Shown: positions 6,688 through 15,554, counted from the first letter of the stretch. The stretch: 64,000 nucleotides of DNA from Nodosilinea nodulosa PCC 7104 (GCF_000309385.1 NZ_JH976537.1:5035938-5099937), one strand, 5' to 3'. Numbers and translations are program-made. The notes: generated by a model not told the origin, from the letters alone.

Positions 6688-8187
6688 TTCTTGAGTCGAA
6701 TGGCACTGACATAAGAGAGCAGAAAAGGCTTCAAGCGCTTGATCTGTAAAGATCGAAGCGTCGAAGCCCAAAACCATGTCTCTATGATGCCGAATCGTGC
6801 GGATGTCCTCAAGGAGAAATACCAAAACAGTATCGGTCTACCCTTTGCCAAGGTTCTACCGGAAGCCGAAGTCCAGGCTGTAGTGGACGAACAAGGCATC
6901 GCCTATCGCCAAGTGCTCTACACCCCAATGGTAGTGCTGTGGAGTTGGATCTCCCAAGTTCTTGATGTCGATGGCAGTCTCAGCCATGCGGTCAAGCGGG
7001 TGGTGGCCTGGATGAGCCTGGCGGGCTTAGAGCCGCCGTCAGCCGATACCGGGGGGTACAGTAAAGCGCGTAAGCGCCTGAGCGAGTCCATTTTCCCACC
7101 CCTACTAAAGCGAGTGACGAGGGCGTTACAACGGAAAGTATCCCCGGAACAACGGTGGTGTGGTCGCCGAGTCAAGGCCTTTGATGCCACGACGGTCTTG
7201 ATGAGTGATACCAAGGCCAATCAAGCGGCGTATCCCCAACACAGCAATCAGAAGACGGGCTGTGGCTTTCCGCTGTTGAAGCTTCAGGTGTGGTTTTGCG
7301 TGACTACGGGAGCGGTCTTGGAGGTAGCGATGGCTCCTTTTCGGGTGAGTGAGTGGCGCTTAGCCCGCCAACTTTACCAGACCCTGCGCCCAGAGGATGT
7401 GGTGGTGGCCGATTCGGCCTATGGCACCTATGTGGATCTGGCCTGGGTCGCGCTGACGGGAGCCGATGCCGTTTTTCGCAAGCACCATCAGCGCCGCTGC
7501 GATTTCAGGCGTGGCAAAAAGCTTGGGATTGGCGACCACATTGTCCGGTGGCAACGCCCCAAGCAATGCCCCGACGCCCTCTCGCCTGAGGAGTTTGAAG
7601 CCTTACCCGAGTCGATTGAGGTACGCGAAGTCTTTCTCTCCATTCAGACGCCTGGGTTTCGACCGACCAACATCGTAGTGGTGACCACCCTGATGGACGC
7701 CAAGCGGTATCGCAAAGCTAAATTGGCCGAACTCTATCACCTCCGCTGGCAGGCCACCGAAGTCAATCTCAGGCATCTCAAGACCACCTTAGCTATGGAG
7801 ATGATTGCCGCCAAAACGCCCGCTATGGTGACCAAAAGCATTTGGGTTCATCTGTTGACCTACAATCTGCTGCGAACCCTCATGTGGGAGGCGACTGCCG
7901 ACTCTGAGGTCGACGCGTTACGGCTCTCCCTTCAGGGCACTCGGCAACAATTTAATCACTTCCGACCCGAGTTTCTCCATCTCGCTCCATCCCAGCAACA
8001 GCGAGGCTACCAGGCCTTGTTAAGCGCTGTGCAAGAGCTGATTGTTCCCTTTCGCCCCAACCGTTCAGAACCCCGAGTCGTCAAACGTCGTCCCAAACCG
8101 TTCCCGAGAATGCAGGAACCCCGCTCAGTCCTGAAAGCTAAGCTGGTAGCTTGATAGGGCTTACGTCAGTGACATTCTTCTTGAGTC
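6688..8187 (+). mobile_element. IS4-family insertion sequence with target duplication
   Basis: A 1,480-bp element at 6698-8177. The left end GAATGGCACTGACATAAG and the inverted right end GAATGTCACTGACGTAAG form an 18-bp imperfect terminal repeat (two mismatches). Flanking copies of TTCTTGAGTC (6688-6697 and 8178-8187) are identical 10-bp target duplications. It carries a single full-length transposase gene. The perfect duplication and the undamaged target frame point to a recent insertion. Confidence 0.9.
6784..8154 (+). CDS. IS4-family DDE transposase
   Basis: 456 residues from ATG 6784; an earlier ATG at 6739 would add 15. The first catalytic Asp lies in RRVKAFDATTVLMSD, the second in EDVVVADSAYGTY and the Glu in the YREK signature YHLRWQATEVNLRHLK, all in the order and spacing expected for IS4. 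The C-terminus is basic (KRRPKPFPRM). Intact open frame inside intact terminal repeats, so the element may be active. It splits a serine recombinase gene transcribed from the opposite strand. Confidence 0.93.
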   Translation: MMPNRADVLKEKYQNSIGLPFAKVLPEAEVQAVVDEQGIAYRQVLYTPMVVLWSWISQVLDVDGSLSHAVKRVVAWMSLAGLEPPSADTGGYSKARKRLSESIFPPLLKRVTRALQRKVSPEQRWCGRRVKAFDATTVLMSDTKANQAAYPQHSNQKTGCGFPLLKLQVWFCVTTGAVLEVAMAPFRVSEWRLARQLYQTLRPEDVVVADSAYGTYVDLAWVALTGADAVFRKHHQRRCDFRRGKKLGIGDHIVRWQRPKQCPDALSPEEFEALPESIEVREVFLSIQTPGFRPTNIVVVTTLMDAKRYRKAKLAELYHLRWQATEVNLRHLKTTLAMEMIAAKTPAMVTKSIWVHLLTYNLLRTLMWEATADSEVDALRLSLQGTRQQFNHFRPEFLHLAPSQQQRGYQALLSAVQELIVPFRPNRSEPRVVKRRPKPFPRMQEPRSVLKAKLVA

Positions 8188-9917
8188 AACTGTTCCGCTA
8201 TGGTTTCGTCATCCAAACCCTGTTGGCTGAGAGTGACAACCCGGCCATCTAGCTCCTGAGCATTACTGAGATCCGAGAGTGCCCCAACAGGAACCGGGAG
8301 ATCTGCCGTTGTGGTCTCTCCCCCTTTCCAAATGATTCGGGTGCGCACCTGGTCTCGGGCAAGCCGATGAATCACGACTTTATCAATCAGGCACCGCAGC
8401 AGAGCTTTCTTTTGCACGCGGCTCAAGACGTCGCCTTGCCAAAGGCCAGGGAGCTTTTTCCCAATATCGAGAAAGGCAGTTTTCAAAGCAGGAGGAAGGC
8501 TGCGCTCGGGTTGTAGAACTTGGCGTTTGTCATACTTGTCTTCGGCTTGTTGCAGATCATGCAATGCGCCTTCCCACCGTCTTTCCAATTCTGCGGCCAC
8601 CAGGCGATTGTCGGGGTCGACTTGGTTATACTGACGCTCGGCTAGCGCCACTTGATAGCGCAGCCGTTTTAACTGCTGCTGGTGACCGTGTTCGAGGCTA
8701 TCTGAGGCCTTTTTTTGGGTCTCAAGGGCGGCTGAGTAAGCATCGAGTTCCAGAGGCGAAAGGGCGGCCAAAAAGGCTTCCACCACATAGTGGTCAATCG
8801 GATCTGCCGGAATGTATTGGCACACCAGCACCCGATATTGTTGTCGCAGATAATTGCAGATATATCGAGTGCCGGTCTTGTATTGGACGACCAGTTTATG
8901 ACCACATTCTCCGCAATATACTAACCCATGCAACAACGCGGCACCCGGCCTGGGAATGCCCCGGCTTTTGTTGCGGTCATACTCCGCATAGTTCTCTTTT
9001 AGCTGAGCTTGAATCTGCTCGTAGACCTCCCAGCTAACGTAGGCGGGATATTTGTCGTTCACCCGAATCCTCCACTCCGGTTGGGGTAATTGTTTTTGTT
9101 TGGCTTGAGAAGAGGCCGGGCCGTCCCGGACGGTTCGACTTCGACCATAGACAAAGGCCCCGGCATAGGCCGGATTTTTGAGCATGGAGAGAATGGCCGC
9201 AATACTCGGATCACGCCAAGTAATGTCACCAAAGCGATTTTGGCGGGGAAGGCACAAGCCTTGGGCCCTGAAGGTGCAGACCACCTGGCTGGCGGCCTTC
9301 ACCTTGAGAAAGGTGTCAAATACTAGCGTAATCCGGTCTTGGATTTCCTGGTTGGGGTGTTTATGAACCACACCCTGCTCATCGCGCACTAGCCCGACGG
9401 GTAACCGCAAGGCTAACTCCCCTCGCTGGGCTTTGTTGAGGATTCCAGCCCGCAGCCGAGAGCGAATCGTGTGCAACTCGAGTTCTGAAATTTGCCCTTT
9501 CAATCCCAGTAACAACCGTCCGTTGGCGCTGCCAGGGTCATACACGCCGTCGCGGTCGGCAATCAAACAGTTGCGGTATCCACATAAATCCAACAGCGGA
9601 TACCAATCGGAGCAGTTGCGCGATAAGCGAGTCACGTCGTAGGAGAGGATAATGCCCACCTGCCCTAAGGTGACTTGAGCAATCAATTCCTTAAAGCCAG
9701 CACGATGCTCAGCGGTCGCAGCCGTCATGCCCAAGTCACTATCGATAATTTCGATTTGGGTATCAGCCCAGCCTAGATCAACGGCTCTTTGTCGTAGGGC
9801 ATATTGGAGCTTCAGACTTTCTTGATTGCTCAAGATTTGATGGGGACTGGATTGGCGGATGTAGATGAGGGCCTTCAGCTTCAGGTGATAAGACGTCACT
9901 AGCTCGGAGGTGGTCAT
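8178..9917 (-). pseudogene. Large serine recombinase, N-terminal and catalytic part, disrupted
   Basis: Begins MTTSELVTSYHLKLKALIYI with the resolvase-type catalytic serine in YIRQSSPHQ. The catalytic domain (VGIILSYDVTRLSRN, ISELELHTIRSRLRAG), the recombinase domain (NPAYAGAFVYGR), a Cys4 zinc ribbon (YCGECGHKL ... YICNY) and a coiled coil follow. The IS4-type insertion adds a premature stop at 8166 after LTQEECH. ATG 9917 is preferred because a GAGGA site precedes it; an in-frame alternative is at 9932. Without its C-terminal helix-turn-helix the protein may still be catalytic but DNA targeting is doubtful. Confidence 0.9.
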
Positions 9918-10014
9918 GGATAATGTCCTCAAAAATGGTCATGAGGTCTGTGATGATGGTGGCCTGCAGGGCTGGAGATAGGCGGCTCCAGACCTGATGA
10001 GGAGAAATCGACAT
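9778..10014 (-). CDS. Small accessory protein of the recombinase cassette
   Basis: About 78 residues starting MSISPHQVWSRLSPALQATI, followed by a helical stretch ITDLMTIFEDIIHDHLRAS. Short proteins with an S/T-P-x-x-V-W-x-x-L motif are commonly found between a DUF5372-type gene and a large serine recombinase in bacteria (recalled, not searched). It overlaps the upstream gene by 86 bases and the recombinase start by about 140. The second half may be low-constraint sequence shared with the recombinase frame. Role unknown. Confidence 0.5.
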   Translation of the reverse strand: MSISPHQVWSRLSPALQATIITDLMTIFEDIIHDHLRASDVLSPEAEGPHLHPPIQSPSNLEQSRKSEAPICPTTKSR

Positions 10015-10333
10015 CGGCGTCACCCTGGTGAACAACCGTGACCAATTCGGTCACGCTCTCTAGCGTGAGCTTAGTTCCCAGGGATTCGCGCCGCGCGGCG
10101 AGATGGGTTGCCGACAGCGGTATTCGCAATTGCATATGGTCTTGGTAGATCACCGATGCATACCCGATCGCTCTGGGTGCAGTGGAGACGGACAGCAGCG
10201 TAAACCGTCGCCCAAAGAGCGGATGCATCGGGTCAGTAATTTCAATCTCTGCCAGTCCTTCCGGTTCTGCCGATGGGTTCTTGACAGGGGTATTAACTAA
10301 CGGTCTCGTTCGACCTGCTTGTCTATGGGCCAA
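9929..10333 (-). CDS. DUF5372-like protein of the recombinase cassette
   Basis: About 134 residues. The core EIEITDPMHPLFGRRFTLLS matches the opening of DUF5372-type proteins (I/T-H-P-x-H-P-L-x-G), followed by a beta-rich stretch and LRIPLSATHL. The start is uncertain: the frame opens with TTG at 10333 and has no good ribosome site. First gene of a three-gene minus-strand cassette with the small protein and the serine recombinase. The histidine-rich tail near 9935 overlaps the next gene. Role in transposition is inferred only from linkage. Confidence 0.55.
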   Translation of the reverse strand: MAHRQAGRTRPLVNTPVKNPSAEPEGLAEIEITDPMHPLFGRRFTLLSVSTAPRAIGYASVIYQDHMQLRIPLSATHLAARRESLGTKLTLESVTELVTVVHQGDADVDFSSSGLEPPISSPAGHHHHRPHDHF

Positions 10334-10430
10334 TAAAACGACTGTTTAGCCCAACTCTGCGCGGCCTATAGGCTCTAGGCCAAGGTCTTCTTTGCAGAGG
10401 CTTGCGTTTTGCAGGCCCGAAACATGCCAC

Positions 10431-10453
10431 AAAAAACCGGGGCTGTGCCCCGG
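10431..10453 (-). terminator. Rho-independent terminator of sbtA-sbtB
   Basis: On the minus strand the stem CCGGGGC / GCCCCGG with a 3-base loop is followed by TTTTTT. It lies 28 bases beyond the sbtB stop. Confidence 0.85.
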
Positions 10454-10480
10454 CTTTGGTAAAGTCTGCGCGATCTCGAT

Positions 10481-10882
<402 letters not shown>

Positions 10883-10903
10883 TCAGACCCGCGTCGTCTG
10901 GGT

Positions 10904-12004
10904 TTAGCCCCCCGTCATCGCCTCGGCCAGACCGACAAAGAGTGGTATGCACAGTGCGATCGCAACCGGCGTGCCGACAGCTGTGGACGCGCCGATGTAG
11001 GCCGACGGGTTGGCCGACGGGATGCCCGCTCGCAGCGTGGGCGGCCCGGAGATGTCTGAACTAGAGGCGGCAATGATGGCCAGGAGCGCGACGCCACCAG
11101 GGCTAAATCCGGTGGCGTAGTGGGCAATCATGCCGAGGCCGAAGGCGATAAACCCGTGCAGAAATGGCGCGACAAAGGCGTACAGGGCGTACCACTGGGC
11201 CACCTGGCGCAGCTCGTTGAGACGCGCCCAGGCCTCCATGCCCATGACCAGCATCAGAATTGAAAGCAGACCACGGAAGAGGGGCTCGTAGAAGCTTTCA
11301 AAGACACTTTCAGGCCGAGTTAAAATGCCCAGGGCGAGACCGAGCAGCAGCGCCGATAGGGCAGACCCCTGAAGACTTTCTTTCACAATAGGCCAGATTT
11401 TGACCTTATCGCTTTCAGAACCGCTTGGCTTGCTGAGGACAGCGACACCCCCGCCCTGCTCACCGTGATACGCTTCTTTGCTCAGATACTCCTCATTTTT
11501 GCGATACTTTTCGCGCTTCTGCTTGTTGCTATAGATACTGGCCAGGACAATCGCTGTTACGAGCGCGGGGATGTCCATAAAGGGATAGAGGGCGCCGGCC
11601 CAGGCCTCGTATTGAACGCCTTGCCCTTCCAGTACCGTGATGCCAGCGGCGAGGGTAGAGCCACTCACGGCTCCGAACAGGCCTCCGGTCGCCAGGGCAT
11701 CGACGGTTCTGATACCCCGCAGCTTGGCCAACGTGTAGCTCGCGATGAAGACAATTAGAATCCCTGTTACCACGGCGAACAGCGCGGGCAGCAGCATCTC
11801 TGCCAGATTGGCGTTGCGAATCGCAATGCCGCCGCTCAGGCCAACCTTGATCAGCAGCATGAAGACGATGAACTTATAGATCGCATCGGGAATGGCTAGC
11901 TCGCTACCGAGGGCGGCAATGACGATACCGCCAATCAGAAAGCCGAGCGTCGGGGACTGCAGCTGCGCCCCAAATTTTGTCAAGAACTCGGACAAGAAAT
12001 CCAC
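10904..12004 (-). CDS. sbtA: Sodium-dependent bicarbonate transporter SbtA
   Basis: 366 residues with about ten TM helices in two inverted halves around a hydrophilic loop at about 165-205 (KQKREKYRKNEEYLSKEAYH), the cytoplasmic loop implicated in regulation. Conserved stretches GGLFGAVSGSTLAAG and SSDISGPPTLRAGIPSANPS match the transport-site regions of SbtA. The start is GTG at 12004 behind GAGGAGG. It imports HCO3- with Na+ across the plasma membrane under carbon limitation, and SbtB downstream should gate it. The upstream region carries three TCTATCC repeats. Confidence 0.96.
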   Translation of the reverse strand: MDFLSEFLTKFGAQLQSPTLGFLIGGIVIAALGSELAIPDAIYKFIVFMLLIKVGLSGGIAIRNANLAEMLLPALFAVVTGILIVFIASYTLAKLRGIRTVDALATGGLFGAVSGSTLAAGITVLEGQGVQYEAWAGALYPFMDIPALVTAIVLASIYSNKQKREKYRKNEEYLSKEAYHGEQGGGVAVLSKPSGSESDKVKIWPIVKESLQGSALSALLLGLALGILTRPESVFESFYEPLFRGLLSILMLVMGMEAWARLNELRQVAQWYALYAFVAPFLHGFIAFGLGMIAHYATGFSPGGVALLAIIAASSSDISGPPTLRAGIPSANPSAYIGASTAVGTPVAIALCIPLFVGLAEAMTGG

Positions 12005-12059
12005 GTTTAATTCCTCCTCTATCAGGGTTTAGGGGTCAAGACGGCGAACACGCATAGAC

Positions 12060-12120
12060 ATGAATCTATCCAGACTTCAATCTCGATGCAAATAAGTCTA
12101 TCCTGGAATCTATCCTGATT
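12060..12120 (-). promoter_or_regulatory. sbtA upstream region with three GGATAGA repeats
   Basis: The heptamer TCTATCC (GGATAGA in the sense of sbtA) occurs at 12065, 12097 and 12109, all in the same orientation, with flanking similarity (AATCTATCCAGA, AGTCTATCCTGG, AATCTATCCTGA). It may be an operator for a carbon-response regulator. No exact NdhR/CcmR box (TCAATG-N10-ATCAAT) was found by eye. Confidence 0.4.
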
Positions 12121-12201
12121 TACCCGGTGTTGGGCGCGCTGATAAAGCAATGCCAAATCTAAGTCATAAGTTTTTCTTTATGAATGCAGCTTTTTGTGCC
12201 C

Positions 12202-12229
12202 AAAAAAAAGCGGGAACCGGAGTTCCCGC
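12202..12229 (-). terminator. Rho-independent terminator of cp12
   Basis: On the minus strand, an 8-bp stem GCGGGAAC / GTTCCCGC with a four-base loop is followed by eight T residues, 50 bases after the cp12 stop. Confidence 0.85.
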
Positions 12230-12280
12230 CTGTGCTGTGTGAGAGGGTGTGAGGCGCAACGCGTGGGCCGAAGACCGTCG

Positions 12281-12538
12281 TCAGTCTTCGTAGATGCGGC
12301 ACTCCGGAGCGTCGGGGTGGGCATCACAGTAGCGATCGAAGGCCGAAGGCTGAACCGCCTGACGGCAATGGGCAGTCGAGAGTTCTTCGACGGTTTCCCA
12401 GGCGATCGCAACGTCTATAGTTTTGGTGCCGTATAGGGTGGTCAGGCGGCGGGCATGCTCTAGGGCCACCTGCAACCGAGAGATCAGGGTGGGTTGGAGA
12501 GCGGTCTTGGGGGTCGATAGGGCAGTGGTCAAACTCAT
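12281..12538 (-). CDS. cp12: CP12-family Calvin-cycle regulator lacking the N-terminal Cys pair
   Basis: 85 residues from ATG 12538 (an upstream in-frame start at 12604 is less likely). It contains the CP12 core VAIAWETVEELSTA and the C-terminal GAPDH-binding tail Cys71-DAHPDAPE-Cys80-RIYED. The N-terminal cysteine pair that clamps phosphoribulokinase is absent; the corresponding stretch reads LTTLYGTKTID. An extra Cys58 lies just after the core motif. Canonical CP12 forms the dark GAPDH-PRK complex; this variant should bind GAPDH but may not use the N-terminal disulphide. Monocistronic, with its own terminator. Confidence 0.88.
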   Translation of the reverse strand: MSLTTALSTPKTALQPTLISRLQVALEHARRLTTLYGTKTIDVAIAWETVEELSTAHCRQAVQPSAFDRYCDAHPDAPECRIYED

Positions 12539-12795
12539 GGTGGATGGTTTCCTGTGCTGTAGTGGAACTGTTTTTAGCCTAATGATAATTTCGGCAAATA
12601 GCAATGGGTTTTACATATAGTCTTTTGTTATCTATCATCAGGTTTTCTTACCATTTACGGCCGGGCAAAGACGGGTGGAGAAGGCCGGGGGGAATGGTTC
12701 ACGGCTGCCAGGGCGTAGCAGTATCAAGCCTTTGCCGCTGTGGCCGGGGCGGCAAAGGCACCGTGGGTCGTCCCAGTGGGGCGACCTGAGCCGGG

Positions 12796-13023
12796 TCAAT
12801 CGATTTGCAGCGGCGCCACCATGTCTGAATTGGGGCGCGGCGGCGCTGCTGTGGTTGGTGTTTGGGGCAAGTTGTAGCCGACGATCGCCAGCATGAGGCC
12901 CAGGGCAAGCCCAGCGACAAACATCCAGCCGTGGGAGGGTTCGACGGTGCAAAGCAGGCGGCGATCGCGATCGTAGACATGAATCGCCCAGCCTTCCTGG
13001 GTGGTGTGGTGAAGTTTAGGCAT
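12796..13023 (-). CDS. Small membrane protein downstream of flv1
   Basis: 75 residues. A soluble N-terminus (MPKLHHTTQEGWAIHVYDRD) precedes one TM helix at about 33-50 (MFVAGLALGLMLAIVGYN) and a Pro-rich tail. It starts 30 bases after the flv1 stop on the same strand, so it is probably co-transcribed. Family not recognised. A single-span protein with this placement could be an accessory or simply a neighbour. Confidence 0.6.
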   Translation of the reverse strand: MPKLHHTTQEGWAIHVYDRDRRLLCTVEPSHGWMFVAGLALGLMLAIVGYNLPQTPTTAAPPRPNSDMVAPLQID

Positions 13024-13052
13024 GGCAACCTCGGGGTAGGGGAACGGGGCGG

Positions 13053-14801
13053 CTAAGGCCGCTGGGCCGCTGTCTGGTGATTGATGGCGGGCATACCGTC
13101 GGCGGCTATCAACTCGCCCCGCTGCACTGTGGCATAGATCAGCACCTGGTCGCCTGCTGGGGACTGCTCAACCACGGTGCACTCTAGGTAGGCCAGGGCG
13201 TCGATGAGAATGGCGCAGTCGTTGGCGGCCAGTCCAAAGGGCAGTTGGTCGAAGGCGTCGGTAGAGTACCCCTGGGTCGAAAAATGGCGGCGCACGGCCC
13301 GGCCCTCCTTGAGAATGTTCAGCACAAAGCCGCTGCCGGGGCGAAACTGGCTGGTTTCAGGGGCCTCCTGCGGCAGGGTCAGCATCAGGCCGGGGGGGCT
13401 AAAGCTGGCCTGGGCCACCCCGGCGGTGAGCAGCCCCGCGTGACGGCCCTGCTGCTGCGTGGTGACAACGCAGAGAGAGCCGATAATTTGGCCCAGGGCC
13501 TGGGCGGTGCGATCGCCTTGGGCAGCGGCGATCGCCGGTCTTACCCCCTGCCGCTTCTGGCGCTTGCGCAGGCGCTGGGCAAACTGGGTGGCCGCCGCCG
13601 CACAGGCTTCCAGGGCCGCTCCGTCGGGGCTAAAGCGCACCCGCAGCGGCTCAAAGCCAAAGGGATAGCTGGCATCCTTGAGCTTGCGCTCCAGCTGGTC
13701 GATCGCCTCGCCGCTCCAGCCGTAGGAGCCAAACACGCCCACCAGCTTCGTTTTGGGCACACTGGCCAAAATCAGGCCCAGGGCGGTTTGCACTTGCACC
13801 GGGGCATGGCCGCCCAGGGTGGGCGAGCCCAAAATAAAGCCGTCACACTGGTTGAGGGTATCCACCAGGCGGTTGGGGTCAGCCTGTTCGCAGTTGATCG
13901 CCTCCACGGCAACCTGGGCCGCGTGGAGAGCCTGGGCGATCGCATCGGCAAGCCGAGCCGTGTTGCCGTAGGCCGAGGCGTAGAGCAGCGCCACCCGCAG
14001 CGGCTGCTGGGCCTGGTGCTGGCACCACTGGCGATAGTCTTGCACCAGGCGGCTGAGGCTGTAGCGCACCAGGGGACCATGGCCCGGAGCCAGGGTTTTA
14101 ATCGGCAGGGGCTCAATCAGGTCCAGGGCGGTTTCCACCTGTTTGGCCTGGGGGCTGTGCAGGCAGTCGAAATAGTAGCGGCGATCGCCCTCCAGCTGCC
14201 GCCACTGCTCGTCCCACAGGGCATCGTCACAGCGGTGGGCGCCAAACAGCTTGTCGCTGTAGAGAATCTGGCTGGCCGGGTCGTAGGTGCACAGCCCATC
14301 GGGCCAGCGGGGCGTGGGCACTCCCACAAAATCCAGCACGTGGCCCTGGCCCAGATCCAGGCTTTCCCCAGAGCGCACCGGGTAAAGGCGGTGGGCGCGA
14401 TCGCCCAGGGCCAGCTTCAGGGTGTTGACCGCCGCCCGCGAACAGACAATCTGGGCCTGAGGGGCCAAATCCAGCAGCCGGGTCAGGGTCGCCAGTCGGT
14501 TGGCGTTGACGTGGCTGGTGACGATGTAGTCGATCTGCGCCAGATTCACCTGGCGCTGTAGTTCCGTCAAAAAGAGGTCGGTAAACGATTCGCCGGGGGG
14601 GTCGATCAGCGCCGTTTTATCGGCCCGAATCAGGTAGGCATTGGCGGTGGTGCCCCGCTGGCGGCTATATTCCACCTCAAACTTGAGGCGGTCCCAGGTG
14701 CGCGATCGCAGCACCTGCGACTGAGGCCCAATGGCGGCGACCTGCACATCGCGGGGATGGACAGTGGTGGGGAGAGGGGCTGAGGGGGTAGTCAAGGTCA
14801 T
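13053..14801 (-). CDS. flv1: Flavodiiron protein Flv1 type (substituted iron ligands)
   Basis: 582 residues from ATG 14801, with the three-domain cyanobacterial layout: metallo-beta-lactamase-like (about 20-270), flavodoxin-like (about 285-430, LLYASAYGNTARL) and C-terminal flavin reductase-like (about 450-580). Canonical ligands H-x-E-x-D-H are replaced by H97-V-N99-A-N101-R102, and HWPD by RWPD, the pattern of Flv1/Flv2. With Flv3 it forms the complex that reduces O2 to water downstream of photosystem I. The ORF could extend upstream to 14993, but that region is repetitive and unrelated. PsiE and Flv3 lie just upstream. Confidence 0.92.
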   Translation of the reverse strand: MTLTTPSAPLPTTVHPRDVQVAAIGPQSQVLRSRTWDRLKFEVEYSRQRGTTANAYLIRADKTALIDPPGESFTDLFLTELQRQVNLAQIDYIVTSHVNANRLATLTRLLDLAPQAQIVCSRAAVNTLKLALGDRAHRLYPVRSGESLDLGQGHVLDFVGVPTPRWPDGLCTYDPASQILYSDKLFGAHRCDDALWDEQWRQLEGDRRYYFDCLHSPQAKQVETALDLIEPLPIKTLAPGHGPLVRYSLSRLVQDYRQWCQHQAQQPLRVALLYASAYGNTARLADAIAQALHAAQVAVEAINCEQADPNRLVDTLNQCDGFILGSPTLGGHAPVQVQTALGLILASVPKTKLVGVFGSYGWSGEAIDQLERKLKDASYPFGFEPLRVRFSPDGAALEACAAAATQFAQRLRKRQKRQGVRPAIAAAQGDRTAQALGQIIGSLCVVTTQQQGRHAGLLTAGVAQASFSPPGLMLTLPQEAPETSQFRPGSGFVLNILKEGRAVRRHFSTQGYSTDAFDQLPFGLAANDCAILIDALAYLECTVVEQSPAGDQVLIYATVQRGELIAADGMPAINHQTAAQRP

Positions 14802-14832
14802 GGGAAAAGCGTGGGTAGGGTGAGCGGGGTCA

Positions 14833-14890
14833 ATTTTGGATTGGGGATTTTGGATTGGGGATTTTGGATTGGGGATTTCGGATTGATGGG
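14833..14890. repeat. Short tandem repeat, unit ATTTTGGATTGGGG
   Basis: Three perfect 14-base units (14833-14874) followed by a diverged one (ATTTCGGATTGATGGG). It lies upstream of flv1; similar GGGGATTTTGGATT strings are frequent in cyanobacterial intergenic DNA. Confidence 0.85.
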
Positions 14891-15029
14891 TGATGCCAAA
14901 TTTGAGTCGCCTAACCCCAATTTCAAACAGGCGGCTGGCGTAGGGGCACAGGCGAAGCCAAGCCAGAGGTTTTATGGCGTTTGCACGGTCCAACTAGGGC
15001 AACCAAGGCGGATTCAGTGTGGGACGTGA

Positions 15030-15554
15030 TCAATCGAGAGGCGGCTTCACCGCAGCCCGTTCGGCCAGGTCTTGGGCAAAGCGAATGCGATGGCGACGGG
15101 AAACCTCCTGTTCGGGGTCAACGCCATCGAAGGTGGGCGGAATCCAGACCCGCACCACCAGCAGTCCGCCCAGCACCATCAAGAACGCACAGCTCGCCAG
15201 CACCTGGGTCCAGGGGGTATCGAGCACGCCGCGCACAATAATTTCTCGCAGCACCGACACAATTGATACCTCGACCGCCACCCCAATCGAGACTCGATGC
15301 TCTTGCAGGTAGATAATCAGCAGCCGAAACAGCTCGACCAAAATCAGCAAAAAGAGAATGTCAGAGGTCACCTCGGGAAAGTTGAGCGGCGGCAGCAGCG
15401 ACAAAAACATTTCCCGCAGCTGCATCACCATGAAGCTAAACAGCCCGATACAGAGGGAAATCACAATCAGGTCTTGCACCAATTCCAGCAGACGAACCAC
15501 ATAAGTGCCGTTTAGCCAGGTGGCCCAGCGGGAGGATGTAGGGAGAGTTTGCAT
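15030..15554 (-). CDS. psiE: PsiE-family membrane protein
   Basis: 174 residues with about four TM helices (27-47, 62-80, 88-105 and 122-150) in the layout of phosphate-starvation-inducible PsiE proteins, including the intramembrane stretch VTSDILFLLILVELFRLLII and EHRVSIGVAVEVSIVSVLRE. The ATG at 15554 is clear. Its biochemical role is unknown in general. It sits between flv3 and flv1 on the same strand, an unusual spacer for a gene pair whose products work as a heteromer. Hydrophilic C-terminus VDPEQEVSRRHRIRFAQDL. Confidence 0.85.
   Translation of the reverse strand: MQTLPTSSRWATWLNGTYVVRLLELVQDLIVISLCIGLFSFMVMQLREMFLSLLPPLNFPEVTSDILFLLILVELFRLLIIYLQEHRVSIGVAVEVSIVSVLREIIVRGVLDTPWTQVLASCAFLMVLGGLLVVRVWIPPTFDGVDPEQEVSRRHRIRFAQDLAERAAVKPPLD

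Noticed and set aside
13245-14561. Long open frame of 438 residues antisense to flv1
   Set aside because: It mirrors the GC-rich flv1 codons; the real gene with conserved domains is on the other strand.
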